A stretch of DNA of 47,233 bases from Euzebyaceae bacterium (GCA_013698135.1 JACCVM010000026.1:1-47233), one strand, 5' to 3'; positions 16,344 to 24,875 are shown, numbered from the stretch's first letter. Numbers and translations are program-made. The notes: generated by a model not told the origin, from the letters alone.

Positions 16344-16887
16344 GGTCGTTCCCGTTCATCGTCGCTCCGCTCTGCAGCCGCGTCCCGCAGTGCTTGCCAC
16401 ACACCATTGACGAACCCCGCCACGCGCTCGGCGTCGCGAATGGCCACGGTTGAGTCGGCGGCCGTGTACTGGTCGATCGGGGCACCGCCTGGCAACGCGT
16501 CGGGATAGCGCGACGGCAGGTAGTGGCGACCCAGCCGCACGAGCGCCTCTCGCAGTGGGTCGATGAGCGCCGTGCCCGTAGCTTCGGCGGCCGCCGCCCC
16601 TACAGCGACAGGTTGTGGCCCCGTGCTCGCCCTCCGGCACCGACGGCGAACAGCAGCCCCTTGACCGCCTGCCGCGCGGGTTGCTCAGCGTGGAGGCAGG
16701 CATGGTGATGCTGCTCATGTTCGGCTCCGAGGCGGGCCATCAGCAGGGACGATTCAGCGCTGCGCCACCATCGGTCGTATTCGGTCTGGTCGAGCGGTAC
16801 CACTGCCACACCACCTCCGGCGCCATTGTCCCACCCGCTCGGCCGGTCAGCGGTCAGGTCGGCATGGTCGGCAGCCCGGGCCATCAT
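16340..16887 (-). pseudogene. HEPN domain protein, frameshifted
   Basis: Read from ATG 16887 (overlapping the hutU stop), the first frame gives a HEPN-like N-terminal half (EYDRWWRSAESSLLMARLG ... ACLHAEQPARQAVKGLLFAV ... RGHNLSL) and then hits TAG at 16602-16600 beside a four-G run. In another frame the remaining half continues without a gap: REALVRLGRHYLPSRYPDAL ... DQYTAADSTVAIRDAERVAG, the usual C-terminal HEPN helices with the SRYPDA motif, ending with a stop that overlaps the MNT GTG. Adding one base near 16600 rejoins the halves into a protein of about 180 aa. It may be a real inactivating deletion, a programmed frameshift or a sequencing error. Split into two ORFs, neither half would be expected to fold normally. 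Confidence 0.75.
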
Positions 16888-18527
16888 CAAGGAGGTCGGG
16901 CTTCCTCCAGCATCGGCAGCCGCACGCCCCGTTCGCGAGCGACCTGCGCGGCGCGGTCGTAGCCGGCATCGGCGTGGCGCATCACCCCGGTTCCGGGATC
17001 GTTGGTGAGCACGCGGTCGAGGCGCTCGGCGGCATCAGCGCTGCCGTCGGCGACGACCTGCGCGCCGGCGTGGATCGACTTGCCCATCCCGACGCCCCCG
17101 CCGTGGTGCACGGCGACCCAGGCGGCGCCCGAGGCGACGTTGAGCAGGGCGTTGAGGATGGGCCAGTCGGCGATGGCGTCGCTGCCGTCGGCCATCGATT
17201 CGGTCTCGCGGTAGGGCGACGCGACGGACCCGGAGTCCAGGTGGTCGCGCCAGATGACGATCGGCGCTCGAACCTTGCCCGTGGCCACCAGGTCGTTGAA
17301 CAGCGCGCCGGCTCTGGCCCGTTCGCCGTAGCCCAGCCAGCAGATGCGTGCTGGCAGGCCCTGGAAGGCAACGCGCTCCTGCGCCAGGGGCAGCCAGCGC
17401 TGCAGCGTCTCGTCGTCGACGAAGGCCTCCAGTAGCGCAGCGTCGGTGGCGGCGATGTCGGCGGGATCGCCGGACAGCGCGACCCAGCGGAACGGGCCCT
17501 TCCCTTCGCAGAACAGCGGGCGGATGTACGCGGGGACGAATCCCGGGTAGGAGAACGCCTCCGCGAACCCGCCGAGCCGTGCCTCGCCGCGCAGGTTGTT
17601 GCCGTAGTCGAAGACCTCGGCGCCGGCCAGGGCGAAGCCGACCATGGCCTCGCAGTGGCGGGCCATCGACGCCCGCGCGCGTTCCACGTACTCGCCGGGT
17701 TTGTCCCGCCGAAGCCGCGCGGCCTCGTCGAGGTTCAGACCAGCCGGCACATAGCCGTTGAGCGGGTCGTGCGCCGAGGTCTGGTCGGTGACCACGTCGA
17801 TCGCCGCGCCCTGCGCCAGCAGCTGCGGGAAAGCCTCGGCGGCGTTGGCGACCACGGCGATCGAGCGCGCCTGTCCAGCGTCGGCGGCGCGGCGGGCGCG
17901 CACCAGCCCGTCGTCGAGAGAGTCGGCGATCTCGTCGAGGTAGCGGGTCTTCACCCGCCGCTGCGCCCTGGCCGGGTCGACCTCGACGCAGAGCGCCACC
18001 CCGCCGTTCATCGTGACCGCCAGCGGCTGGGCGCCACCCATCCCGCCCAGCCCAGCGGTCAGCACCACCTTGCCGCGCAGGTCACCCCCGTAGCGCTGCT
18101 CGGCCAGCGTGGAGAAGGTCTGGAAGGTGCCCTGCAGGATCCCCTGCGTGCCGATGTAGATCCACGAACCGGCCGTCATCTGCCCGTACATCGTCAGGCC
18201 CGCCGCCTCTAGCGCCCAGAAGTCCTCCCACGAGGCCCAGTCGGGCACCAACAGGCTGTTGGCGATCAGCACCCGGGGGGCGTGCGGAAACGTGCGGAAG
18301 CGCCCGACCGGCTTGCCGGACTGCACCAGCAACGTCTCGTCGTCGCCGAGGTCGCGCAGCGTCGCCTCGATCACCGCCAGACTGCGCTGGTCGCGTGCGG
18401 CCTTGCCGCTGCCGCCGTAGACGACGAGGTCGTCGGGGCGCTCGGCGACGTCGGGGTGCAGGTTGTTGCGCAGGCAGCGCAGCGCCGCCTCCTGCAGCCA
18501 GCCGCGGCACTCCAGCGGGTCGTTCAT
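16887..18527 (-). CDS. hutU: Urocanate hydratase
   Basis: A 546-aa urocanase converting urocanate to 4-imidazolone-5-propanoate using tightly bound NAD+ as an electrophile. Diagnostic segments are YGGSGKAARD near the N terminus, GLGGMGGAQPLA in the NAD-binding domain, FDYGNNLRGEA, RPLFCEGKGPFRW, and ARICWLGYGERA, whose Cys396 aligns with the conserved active-site cysteine of characterised urocanases. DHLDSGSVASPYRETE is also family-typical. Its ATG overlaps the hutH stop and its TGA overlaps the HEPN ATG, so translation is coupled at both ends. Confidence 0.97.
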   Translation of the reverse strand: MNDPLECRGWLQEAALRCLRNNLHPDVAERPDDLVVYGGSGKAARDQRSLAVIEATLRDLGDDETLLVQSGKPVGRFRTFPHAPRVLIANSLLVPDWASWEDFWALEAAGLTMYGQMTAGSWIYIGTQGILQGTFQTFSTLAEQRYGGDLRGKVVLTAGLGGMGGAQPLAVTMNGGVALCVEVDPARAQRRVKTRYLDEIADSLDDGLVRARRAADAGQARSIAVVANAAEAFPQLLAQGAAIDVVTDQTSAHDPLNGYVPAGLNLDEAARLRRDKPGEYVERARASMARHCEAMVGFALAGAEVFDYGNNLRGEARLGGFAEAFSYPGFVPAYIRPLFCEGKGPFRWVALSGDPADIAATDAALLEAFVDDETLQRWLPLAQERVAFQGLPARICWLGYGERARAGALFNDLVATGKVRAPIVIWRDHLDSGSVASPYRETESMADGSDAIADWPILNALLNVASGAAWVAVHHGGGVGMGKSIHAGAQVVADGSADAAERLDRVLTNDPGTGVMRHADAGYDRAAQVARERGVRLPMLEEARPP

Positions 18528-20071
18528 GGCTCACCCTCCTGGGCGGGGTCGGCGGCGCCGTCGGCCAGCCCCGCCGCGCGGATCAGCGTCGCCTCGGCGA
18601 CCAGTTCGCGGACGGTGGCGATGTCGGCGGCCAGGAACCGGTCGACCGGCATGGCCGGCACGCGCTCGCGCAGCGCCGCGATGACGGCACCGGTGCGGGC
18701 CGCCGGGGCGTCGGGAGCGCGGTGCTCGACGGCGGCGGCGGCCACCAGCGCCTCGATGGCCAGGATCGCCGTGAGGTTGTCGATCACCTTGCGCAACTTG
18801 AGCCCAGACGACCAGCCCAGCGACACGTGATCCTCCTGCATCCCCGAGGTCGGCACCGAGTCGGCGCTGGCTGGGACCGCCAGCCGCCGGTTCTCGGCGA
18901 CCAGCGACGCGGCGGTGTACTGGGCCAGCATGAACCCCGAGTGCAGGCCTGCCTGCGCAGCCAGGAAGGGCGGCAGCCCGTGCGAGCGGGCGGGGTCCAG
19001 CATCCGGTCGGTCCGGCGCTCGCTGATGGCGCCCAGCTCTGCGGCGGCCACCGCCAGAAAGTCCATCGCGAATGCCAGCGGCTCACCGTGGAAGTTGCCG
19101 CAGGACTCGACCGAACCGTCCTCGAGCACCACCGGGTTGTCGACGGCCGCAGCCAGCTCGCGATCGCGGACCATCTCGGCGAAAGACAGCGTGTCGCGCG
19201 CCGCACCGTGGACTTGCGGCGCGCAGCGCAGGCTGTAGGCGTCCTGGACGGCGTGACGACTGTGGCGGTGGCCGGCCAGGATCGCGCTGCCCGATAGCAG
19301 TTCGCTGAGCACGGCCGCCGAAGCCGCCTGGCCGGGGTGCGGGCGCAGCGCCTGCAGGCGAGCGTCGAACGGCCGATCGGTGCCCAGCAGTCCCTCGACG
19401 CTCAACGCGCAGGTGACGTCGGCGGTGAGCGCGAGGCGGCGCAGATCCTGGCAGGCCAGGACCAGCATGCCGAGCATGCCCTCGGTGGCGTTCAGCAGAG
19501 CCAGACCCTCCTTGACCACGAACGCCAATGGCTGCAGGTCGGCGGCTCGAAGGGTCGCGGCCGCCGGTTGGGGCCGCCCGTCGGAACCGCGCACCCACCC
19601 CTCACCGGTCAACACCATCGCGACGTGGGCCATCGGTGCCAGATCGCCGGACGCGCCCAGCGAGCCATGCTCCGGAACGGCCACCTGCACGCCGCTGTTG
19701 AGCAGGGCCACCAGTGCCGAGGCCACCTCCGTCCGGGCGCCGGTGTGGCCGGTAGCCAACGTCCGTGCGCGCAGCACCGTCATCGCGCGGACCACCTCGT
19801 CATCGACGAGCGGCCCGACCCCGGCGGCGTGGCTGCGGACCAGCGAGTGCTGCAGTGCAGCGGCCTGCTCGGGAAGGATGACCGTGTTGGCCAGCGCACC
19901 GAAGCCGGTGGTCACCCCGTACACGACCCGTCCCGAGGCCAACGCCGCCGCGACGACCTCCCGCCCCGGGGTCATCGTTGCCTCGACGCCGGCATCCAGT
20001 TCGACCCGCTCGCCGTCCCGCGCGACGGCGACGACCTGTTCCGGCAGCAGCGGTGCGGCACTGAGCAGCAT
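18524..20071 (-). CDS. hutH: Histidine ammonia-lyase
   Basis: A 515-aa aromatic amino-acid ammonia-lyase that deaminates histidine to urocanate, the first step of the operon. The Ala140-Ser141-Gly142 triad (GSLGASGDLAPMAH) forms the MIO prosthetic group, and YGVTTGFGALAN supplies the catalytic Tyr loop. The hut context selects histidase over the phenylalanine or tyrosine enzymes. It is the first gene of the minus-strand operon. A TATGGT hexamer (20085-20080) lies 8 nt before the ATG and no clear Shine-Dalgarno is present, consistent with a near-leaderless transcript. It is divergent from the D-amino-acid oxidase gene, with 89 bp between the two starts. Confidence 0.96.
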   Translation of the reverse strand: MLLSAAPLLPEQVVAVARDGERVELDAGVEATMTPGREVVAAALASGRVVYGVTTGFGALANTVILPEQAAALQHSLVRSHAAGVGPLVDDEVVRAMTVLRARTLATGHTGARTEVASALVALLNSGVQVAVPEHGSLGASGDLAPMAHVAMVLTGEGWVRGSDGRPQPAAATLRAADLQPLAFVVKEGLALLNATEGMLGMLVLACQDLRRLALTADVTCALSVEGLLGTDRPFDARLQALRPHPGQAASAAVLSELLSGSAILAGHRHSRHAVQDAYSLRCAPQVHGAARDTLSFAEMVRDRELAAAVDNPVVLEDGSVESCGNFHGEPLAFAMDFLAVAAAELGAISERRTDRMLDPARSHGLPPFLAAQAGLHSGFMLAQYTAASLVAENRRLAVPASADSVPTSGMQEDHVSLGWSSGLKLRKVIDNLTAILAIEALVAAAAVEHRAPDAPAARTGAVIAALRERVPAMPVDRFLAADIATVRELVAEATLIRAAGLADGAADPAQEGEP

Positions 20072-20121
20072 CGCCGAGCACCATACGACGCGCGCCGGCG
20101 CCGGCCGTTGGCCCGAGGTCG

Positions 20122-20161
20122 CGGTAGGTAGGTTGCCGGCACGGTAGGTACCTTGTCGGCA
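20122..20161. repeat. 20-bp tandem repeat between hutH and the D-amino-acid oxidase gene
   Basis: Two head-to-tail copies, 20122-20141 and 20142-20161, share 17 of 20 bases: CGGTAGGTA-(GG/CC)-TTG-(C/T)-CGGCA. The second copy ends on the A of the downstream ATG and contains TACCTT (20149-20154), a plausible -10 box 6 nt before that ATG; the first copy has TAGGTT at the same place. The 20-bp period, about two helical turns, would suit cooperative binding by a regulator, but a simple duplication is possible. Confidence 0.65.
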
Positions 20162-21120
20162 TGGCGGCCGGCGAGCGCAAGGCCCTGGTGATCGGGGGCG
20201 GGGTCAGCGGCCTGACCACGGCGGTGATGCTGGCCGAGGCCGGCTGGCGCGTGCGCGTGTGGACCGCCGTGCCACCCGAGCAGACGACCTCCGCGGTCGC
20301 CGCCGCGATCTGGTATCCGTACCGGGCCTTTCCCGCCGATCAGGTGTTGGCGTGGGGATCACACTCCCTGGCCGTCTTCCGCACGCTCGCCGGCGACCCG
20401 ACGACGGGCGTGCACATGGTCGAGGGTCTGGAGCTGTCGCGCGAGCCGATGCCCGAACCGTGGTGGGCGACCGCGGTCGGCTCGCTGCGCCGCGCAGCCG
20501 GCGCCGAGTTGCCGCACGGCTACGGCGACGGTGTGGCGTTCACCGTCCCGGTCATCGAGATGCCGGTGTACCTGGCGTACCTGGTCGCGCGCCTGCAACG
20601 CGCCGGCGGGGTCATCGACCAGCGGCGGATTACCACGCTGGCCGAGGCCGGTGCGGTCTGTCCCGTGGTCGTGAACTGCGCGGGTTTGGGAGCCGCCGAG
20701 CTCACGGGGGACGCCAGCGTGTTCCCCATCCGCGGTCAGGTGCTGCGCGTGGCCAACCCTGGGCTGACCCGCTTCCTGCTCGACGACCACCATCCGCGGG
20801 ATGTGACCTACGTGGTACCCCGCCGCCGTGATGTGGTGCTGGGTGGCACGGCACAGCAGGGAGCGTCCGACCTGCGGCCGGATCCCGAGATCGCGGCGTC
20901 CATCCTGCGCCGGTGCACCGCCCTGGAGCCGGCGCTGCAGGGCGCACAAGTCCTCGGCCACGCCGTCGGGTTGCGGCCCGGTCGCCCGGCGGTCCGTGTC
21001 GAGCCCGAGACACTGCCGGGTGGCGCTGTCTGCGTGCACAACTACGGCCACGGCGGCGCGGGGGTGACCTTGTCGTGGGGTTGCGCCACCGCCGCATTGG
21101 AACACCTGGTGGCTGGGTAG
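20161..21120 (+). CDS. D-amino-acid oxidase (FAD-dependent)
   Basis: A 319-aa FAD oxidoreductase of the DAO family, oxidising D-amino acids to 2-oxo acids, ammonia and H2O2. The dinucleotide-binding motif is VIGGGVSGL (residues 10-18); AAAIWYPYRAFP, the substrate-binding region VGLRPGRPAVRVE and the C-terminal NYGHGGAGVTLSWG are characteristic. Its size matches short bacterial/yeast-type enzymes, and no C-terminal peroxisomal-type tail is expected. The ATG has no clear Shine-Dalgarno but follows a TACCTT hexamer by 6 nt, suggesting leaderless expression. D-aspartate oxidase is an alternative within the same fold. Confidence 0.9.
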   Translation: MAAGERKALVIGGGVSGLTTAVMLAEAGWRVRVWTAVPPEQTTSAVAAAIWYPYRAFPADQVLAWGSHSLAVFRTLAGDPTTGVHMVEGLELSREPMPEPWWATAVGSLRRAAGAELPHGYGDGVAFTVPVIEMPVYLAYLVARLQRAGGVIDQRRITTLAEAGAVCPVVVNCAGLGAAELTGDASVFPIRGQVLRVANPGLTRFLLDDHHPRDVTYVVPRRRDVVLGGTAQQGASDLRPDPEIAASILRRCTALEPALQGAQVLGHAVGLRPGRPAVRVEPETLPGGAVCVHNYGHGGAGVTLSWGCATAALEHLVAG

Positions 21121-21153
21121 AACGTTCGGGACTTATCGATTCGGAGGTCCAAC

Positions 21154-21570
21154 ATGAAGCCCTGGCAGCTGCCCATCCGCCTGGCCGCGGGCGCCTACGT
21201 CCTGAACTCGGGCTTGTCCAAGCGCGGGATACCCGACGAGGCGGCGGCCGGCATGCACGGCATGGCCAGCGGCGCCTTTCCGTAGTTCTCGTCGATGGAA
21301 TCCCAGCAGTTCATGAAGCTGCTGTCCACGGGCGAGATCGTCCTCGGCACGGCGCTGCTGCTGCCTTTCCTGCCGGCGGGCTTGGTCGGGGCCGGGCTCA
21401 GCGCCTTCGGCGCGGGACTGGTCCGCCTCTACCTGAAGACGCCGGGCATGACCGACGAGAGCGGTATCCGCCCCACGCAGGACGGGATCGGTTTGGCGAA
21501 GGACGTGTGGCTGTTCGCCATCGGGCTTGCGCTGCTGATCGACGCGTTGAGCGACCGACCGCAGGACTAG
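21154..21570 (+). pseudogene. DoxX-like membrane protein interrupted by an in-frame TAG
   Basis: A strong GGAGG precedes ATG 21154. The frame reads 43 codons (LAAGAYVLNSGLSKRG ... GMHGMASGAFP), then TAG at 21283-21285, and then continues in the same frame through FSSMESQQFMKLLSTGEIVL, two hydrophobic helices, RLYLKTPGMTDE and GIGLAKDVWLFAIG to a stop at 21568-21570. Without the amber codon it would be a normal 138-residue small membrane protein of the DoxX-like type. An ATG at 21295 could start a separate 91-aa product but has no ribosome-binding site. Nonsense mutation, readthrough or base-call error are all possible. The 3' end overlaps the convergent aldolase gene by 4 nt. Confidence 0.75.
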
Positions 21571-22190
21571 CCAGCCGCCAAGCGCTCGAAGTACTCGGGC
21601 GCAGCGGTGGTCTCGACGTCGCCGAGGAGCAGTGCCCGGTAAGTCGCCAGCGCCGCCTCCTCCAAGTTGGCTGCCCGCTTGTACGCCAGTTCGACGCTGT
21701 CGGCCACGACCGAACAGCCGTGATGGCCGAGGATGACCACATTGGCCCCGGCCAACGCCTTCGCGCCGGCCTCGGCGAGTTCTGCGGTACCCGGCGGGAG
21801 ATACGGGACCGTGACCACGCGGCGCACATAGGTCGCGTGGTCCAGCGTGATCAACCGGACCCGGTGACCGAGCGCGTCGAGCAGCACCGACGCCTGGGGG
21901 TGCAGGTGCACCACGGCGTTGACGTCGGGACGGGCGCGGTAGGCCGCCACGTGCAGTTGCACCTCGCTGGACGGTGCGGCATTGCCGCCGGGGACCCGCC
22001 CGTCCAGCCCCACGACGCTGAAGTCATCGGCGGTCAGCTCATCCAGCCATGTGCCGCGAGCCGTGACGAGGCACTCATCTGCTCCAGGTGGCCGCGCCGA
22101 CAGATTGCCGCCCGAACCGATCACCAGCCCGGCCGCCACCGCTCGGTGCCCCAGCCGGATCAACTGGTCGGTGAGCGATCCCTGCCACAT
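21567..22190 (-). CDS. Class II aldolase/adducin family protein
   Basis: A 207-aa protein of the family containing L-fuculose-phosphate aldolase, ribulose-phosphate epimerases and related zinc enzymes. GLVIGSGGNLSAR near the N terminus binds substrate phosphate; Zn ligands are HLHPQ (HxH) in the middle and a His of the later LGHHG. The acidic residue in SSEVQLH is the expected catalytic Glu. The substrate cannot be deduced; no kinase or isomerase of a sugar pathway is adjacent. It is encoded convergently with the DoxX-like gene, sharing a CTAG palindrome that forms both stop codons. Confidence 0.87.
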   Translation of the reverse strand: MWQGSLTDQLIRLGHRAVAAGLVIGSGGNLSARPPGADECLVTARGTWLDELTADDFSVVGLDGRVPGGNAAPSSEVQLHVAAYRARPDVNAVVHLHPQASVLLDALGHRVRLITLDHATYVRRVVTVPYLPPGTAELAEAGAKALAGANVVILGHHGCSVVADSVELAYKRAANLEEAALATYRALLLGDVETTAAPEYFERLAAG

Positions 22191-22219
22191 CCGCCATGCC
22201 CTTCGTCGGCTCGACAGTT

Positions 22220-22250
22220 GGTGTCCTCATTAGCGAAGCGAGAGGACGCC
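22220..22250. repeat. Dispersed palindromic element, copy 2
   Basis: GGTGTCCTC at 22220-22228 pairs with GAGGACGCC at 22242-22250 over 9 bp (one G-T wobble), closing a 13-nt loop that contains the conserved AGCGAAGCG core. It lies in the divergent region between the aldolase and universal stress protein genes, in opposite orientation to copy 1 and the same orientation as copy 3. Confidence 0.7.
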
Positions 22251-22339
22251 AGACCATCGCAGTCTGCCAGTCCCGCTTCGTCAGCCGCCTTAGCCACTTC
22301 GGAGGTAGAACATGCGGACGCGACAGACAGGAGCAGGCC

Positions 22340-22738
22340 GTGAAGATCGTCGTGGGTTACATCAGGACGGCTGAGGGCAGGGCAGCCCTTGATGCCGCCA
22401 TCGCCGAGGCGCGACTGCGCGACGGCTCCCTGCTGGTCGTGCATTCGGCCAAGGGAGGCGCCCGTGACGAAGCGGCACAGATGACCGCGTACCGCGACGA
22501 CCTGGAGGCCGTCCGTGTCCGGTTGGAGAACGAGGGTGTTGCTGCGGAGATCCACGAGCTTGTCCGCGGCAACACACCGGCCGACGACCTGATCGCCGTC
22601 GCCGAGTCGACGGGAGCCGAGCTGATCGTCATCGGTCTCCGCCGGCGTTCACCGGTGGGCAAGGTCGTGCTGGGCAGTAACGCGCAGGATCTCCTGCTGC
22701 GGGCCAGCTGTCCTGTCCTCGCCGTCAAGGCGTCATGA
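22340..22738 (+). CDS. Universal stress protein family (UspA domain)
   Basis: A single 132-aa Usp domain. KIVVGYIRTAEGRAALDAAI opens the first strand/helix, and GLRRRSPVGKVVLGSNAQ carries the Gly-rich nucleotide-binding pattern G-2x-G-9x-G(S/N), so ATP binding is likely. GTG 22340 is preferred because AGGAG is 6 nt upstream; a 48-codon upstream extension would translate the palindromic element and shows no Usp similarity. Such proteins act in the cytoplasm in dormancy or stress responses; the specific signal is not evident here. Confidence 0.9.
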   Translation: MKIVVGYIRTAEGRAALDAAIAEARLRDGSLLVVHSAKGGARDEAAQMTAYRDDLEAVRVRLENEGVAAEIHELVRGNTPADDLIAVAESTGAELIVIGLRRRSPVGKVVLGSNAQDLLLRASCPVLAVKAS

Positions 22739-22934
22739 TCTCGCGACTCTCAACCTTGATGCAGAGTTACGCCAGGATATTTCCGCATGTCAAAGCATTT
22801 CGGCCGTGGGAGAACAGCGATTACTCTCACCGTCGACTTGGCGTTGACGCCTGCTGCAGACCCGTCAGATCGGCCTGGCCTGCTCCCCCGGCGGCGGCAG
22901 GCGACAACCTAGGCCGTCACTGCAGGTCAGCGCG

Positions 22935-24875
22935 ATGAGCGCGGTCAACAATCCCATCCTCTGGGAGCCACCGGCGGCGCGCGCGGAAGCCAGCCATCTC
23001 CATCGCTTCATGGACGCGGCACCAGTCGCCGCTGCCAGCTACGACTCGCTGTGGCGATGGTCGGTGGACGATCTGCCGGCATTCTGGGCGCAGGTGTGGA
23101 GCGACACCGGCGTCGTCGCGTCACGGCAGTACGACGAGGTGCTCGGGCAGCCGGGGATGCCCGGAGCCGTATGGTTCCCAGGTGCGCGCCTGAACTACGC
23201 GCAGAATCTGCTGCGCCACCGCGGCAGTGGCGTGGCGCTGATCGGCGCCGGTGAGGGGATGATCGAGCGCCGCATCACCTGGGACGAGCTGCACCGCATG
23301 GTCGCCGGTGTGCAGGCGGGGTTGGTCGAGCTTGGCGTCGGCCGCGGTGACCGGGTCGCCGCCTTCCTGCCCAACTGCGTCGAGGCCGTGGTCGCCATGC
23401 TGGCCACGACCGCCCTTGGAGCGGTGTGGTCGTCGTGCTCTCCCGACTTCGGTCCGATGGGCGTCGTGGACCGCTTCGGCCAGATCCGTCCGAAGATCCT
23501 GCTCGCCGCCGACGGCTACCGCTACAACGGCCGCACTCATAGCCTGCGCGAGAAGGTCGGGGCTGTCTGCGAGGCGCTGCCGGAGCTGGACCATCTCGTG
23601 CTGGTGGATTTCGCCGGCGAGCCGTGGACGCTGCCGGATCGCCCCGTGGTGCCCTGGTCACGGCTGCTGGGGACAGCGGCCGACGAGGTGCACTTCGAGC
23701 AGGTTTCTGCCGACCATCCGCTGTTCGTCCTCTACTCGTCCGGGACCACAGGCGTTCCCAAGAGCATCGTGCACGGCCACGGCGGGACGTTGCTGCAGCA
23801 CCGCAAGGAACATCAGCTGCACACCGACCTGCAAGCCGGTCAGCACACCATTCTGTGGTTCACGACTTGCGGCTGGATGATGTGGAACTGGCTGGTCAGC
23901 GCACTGGCCAGCGGCGTGACGGTCGTGCTGTACGACGGCAGCCCTACCTATCCCGGCCCGGAAGCACTGTGGGAGCTGGCCGAGCGAACCAAGATCAGCC
24001 ACTTCGGCACCAGCCCAAAGTTCCTCGCCGCCTGCGCCAAAGCCGGCCTACGACCCGCCGATGTCGCCGATCTGACAGCTGTCCAGACCGTGTTGTCCAC
24101 CGGGGCGCCCCTGCATGCCGAGCAGTTCGACTGGGTCTATCAGCACGTCGATGACGACCTGCAGCTGGCGTCGGTCAGTGGCGGCACGGATCTGATCGGC
24201 TGCTTCGCCGCCGGGGCGCCCATCCTGCCGGTGCGGCGCGGCGAGCTGCAGTGCCGCTGCCTGGGCATGGCGGTCGAGGCCTGGGATCCCTCCGGCCGGC
24301 CGGTGGTGGGCCAGCCCGGCGAGCTGGTCTGCACGCGCCCGTTCCCCTCCATGCCGACGGGTTTTTGGGGTGACGAGGACGGCTCGCGCTACCGCGCCGC
24401 CTACTTCGATGCCAACCCCGGCGTGTGGACGCACGGTGATCTCGTGGAAATCACGCCGGACGGCGGCATGGTCATCCACGGCCGCAGTGACACCACGCTC
24501 AACCCGAGCGGCGTGCGAATCGGTACCGCCGAGATCTACCGGGCGATCGAGCCGCTGGCCGAGATCGCCGACGCCATCGTCGTCGGCCGGCCCGTCGAGG
24601 ATGACACCGAGATCGTCCTGTGCGTCCGCCTGGCCCAGGGAGTCGAACTCGACGCGGCACTGACGGCGCACATCCGCAACACGATCCGCTCGGCCACCAC
24701 ACCACGCCATGTGCCTGCGTACGTGTTCGCTGTCGCCGACATCCCCTACACCATCAGCGGGAAGAAGGTCGAGCGTGCGGTCGCTGACACCATCAGCGGC
24801 GCCACGGTCCACAACCGGGATGCCTTGGCCAACCCCGCCGCCCTCGAGGAGTACTCCAGGCTTGACTTCGGGTGA
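22935..24875 (+). CDS. aacS: Acetoacetyl-CoA synthetase
   Basis: A 646-aa acyl-CoA synthetase of the ANL superfamily, activating acetoacetate with ATP and CoA for ketone-body or PHB-derived carbon use. Family landmarks are ILWEPP at the N terminus (typical of AacS), the phosphate loop YSSGTTGVPKSIVHGHGG, the TTCGWMMWNWLVSALASG block shared by acetoacetyl-CoA synthetases, and PYTISGKKVERA with the adenylation lysine Lys610. Length matches the AacS subfamily rather than acetyl-CoA synthetase. The preceding 196 bp contain no convincing gene; a TTGATG/TATTTC pair near 22757-22784 is a weak promoter candidate. A strong GC hairpin follows the stop. Confidence 0.95.
   Translation: MSAVNNPILWEPPAARAEASHLHRFMDAAPVAAASYDSLWRWSVDDLPAFWAQVWSDTGVVASRQYDEVLGQPGMPGAVWFPGARLNYAQNLLRHRGSGVALIGAGEGMIERRITWDELHRMVAGVQAGLVELGVGRGDRVAAFLPNCVEAVVAMLATTALGAVWSSCSPDFGPMGVVDRFGQIRPKILLAADGYRYNGRTHSLREKVGAVCEALPELDHLVLVDFAGEPWTLPDRPVVPWSRLLGTAADEVHFEQVSADHPLFVLYSSGTTGVPKSIVHGHGGTLLQHRKEHQLHTDLQAGQHTILWFTTCGWMMWNWLVSALASGVTVVLYDGSPTYPGPEALWELAERTKISHFGTSPKFLAACAKAGLRPADVADLTAVQTVLSTGAPLHAEQFDWVYQHVDDDLQLASVSGGTDLIGCFAAGAPILPVRRGELQCRCLGMAVEAWDPSGRPVVGQPGELVCTRPFPSMPTGFWGDEDGSRYRAAYFDANPGVWTHGDLVEITPDGGMVIHGRSDTTLNPSGVRIGTAEIYRAIEPLAEIADAIVVGRPVEDDTEIVLCVRLAQGVELDAALTAHIRNTIRSATTPRHVPAYVFAVADIPYTISGKKVERAVADTISGATVHNRDALANPAALEEYSRLDFG

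Noticed and set aside
21121..21135. TTCGGGACTTA resembling half of a DosR-type dormancy box
   Set aside because: The complementary half-site is absent and no DosR/S genes are visible; a half-site alone is not evidence.
22735..22938. 67-codon ORF between the universal stress protein and acetoacetyl-CoA synthetase genes
   Set aside because: No ribosome-binding site, atypical codon use and no domain; the stretch is more AT-rich and is better explained as a promoter region.
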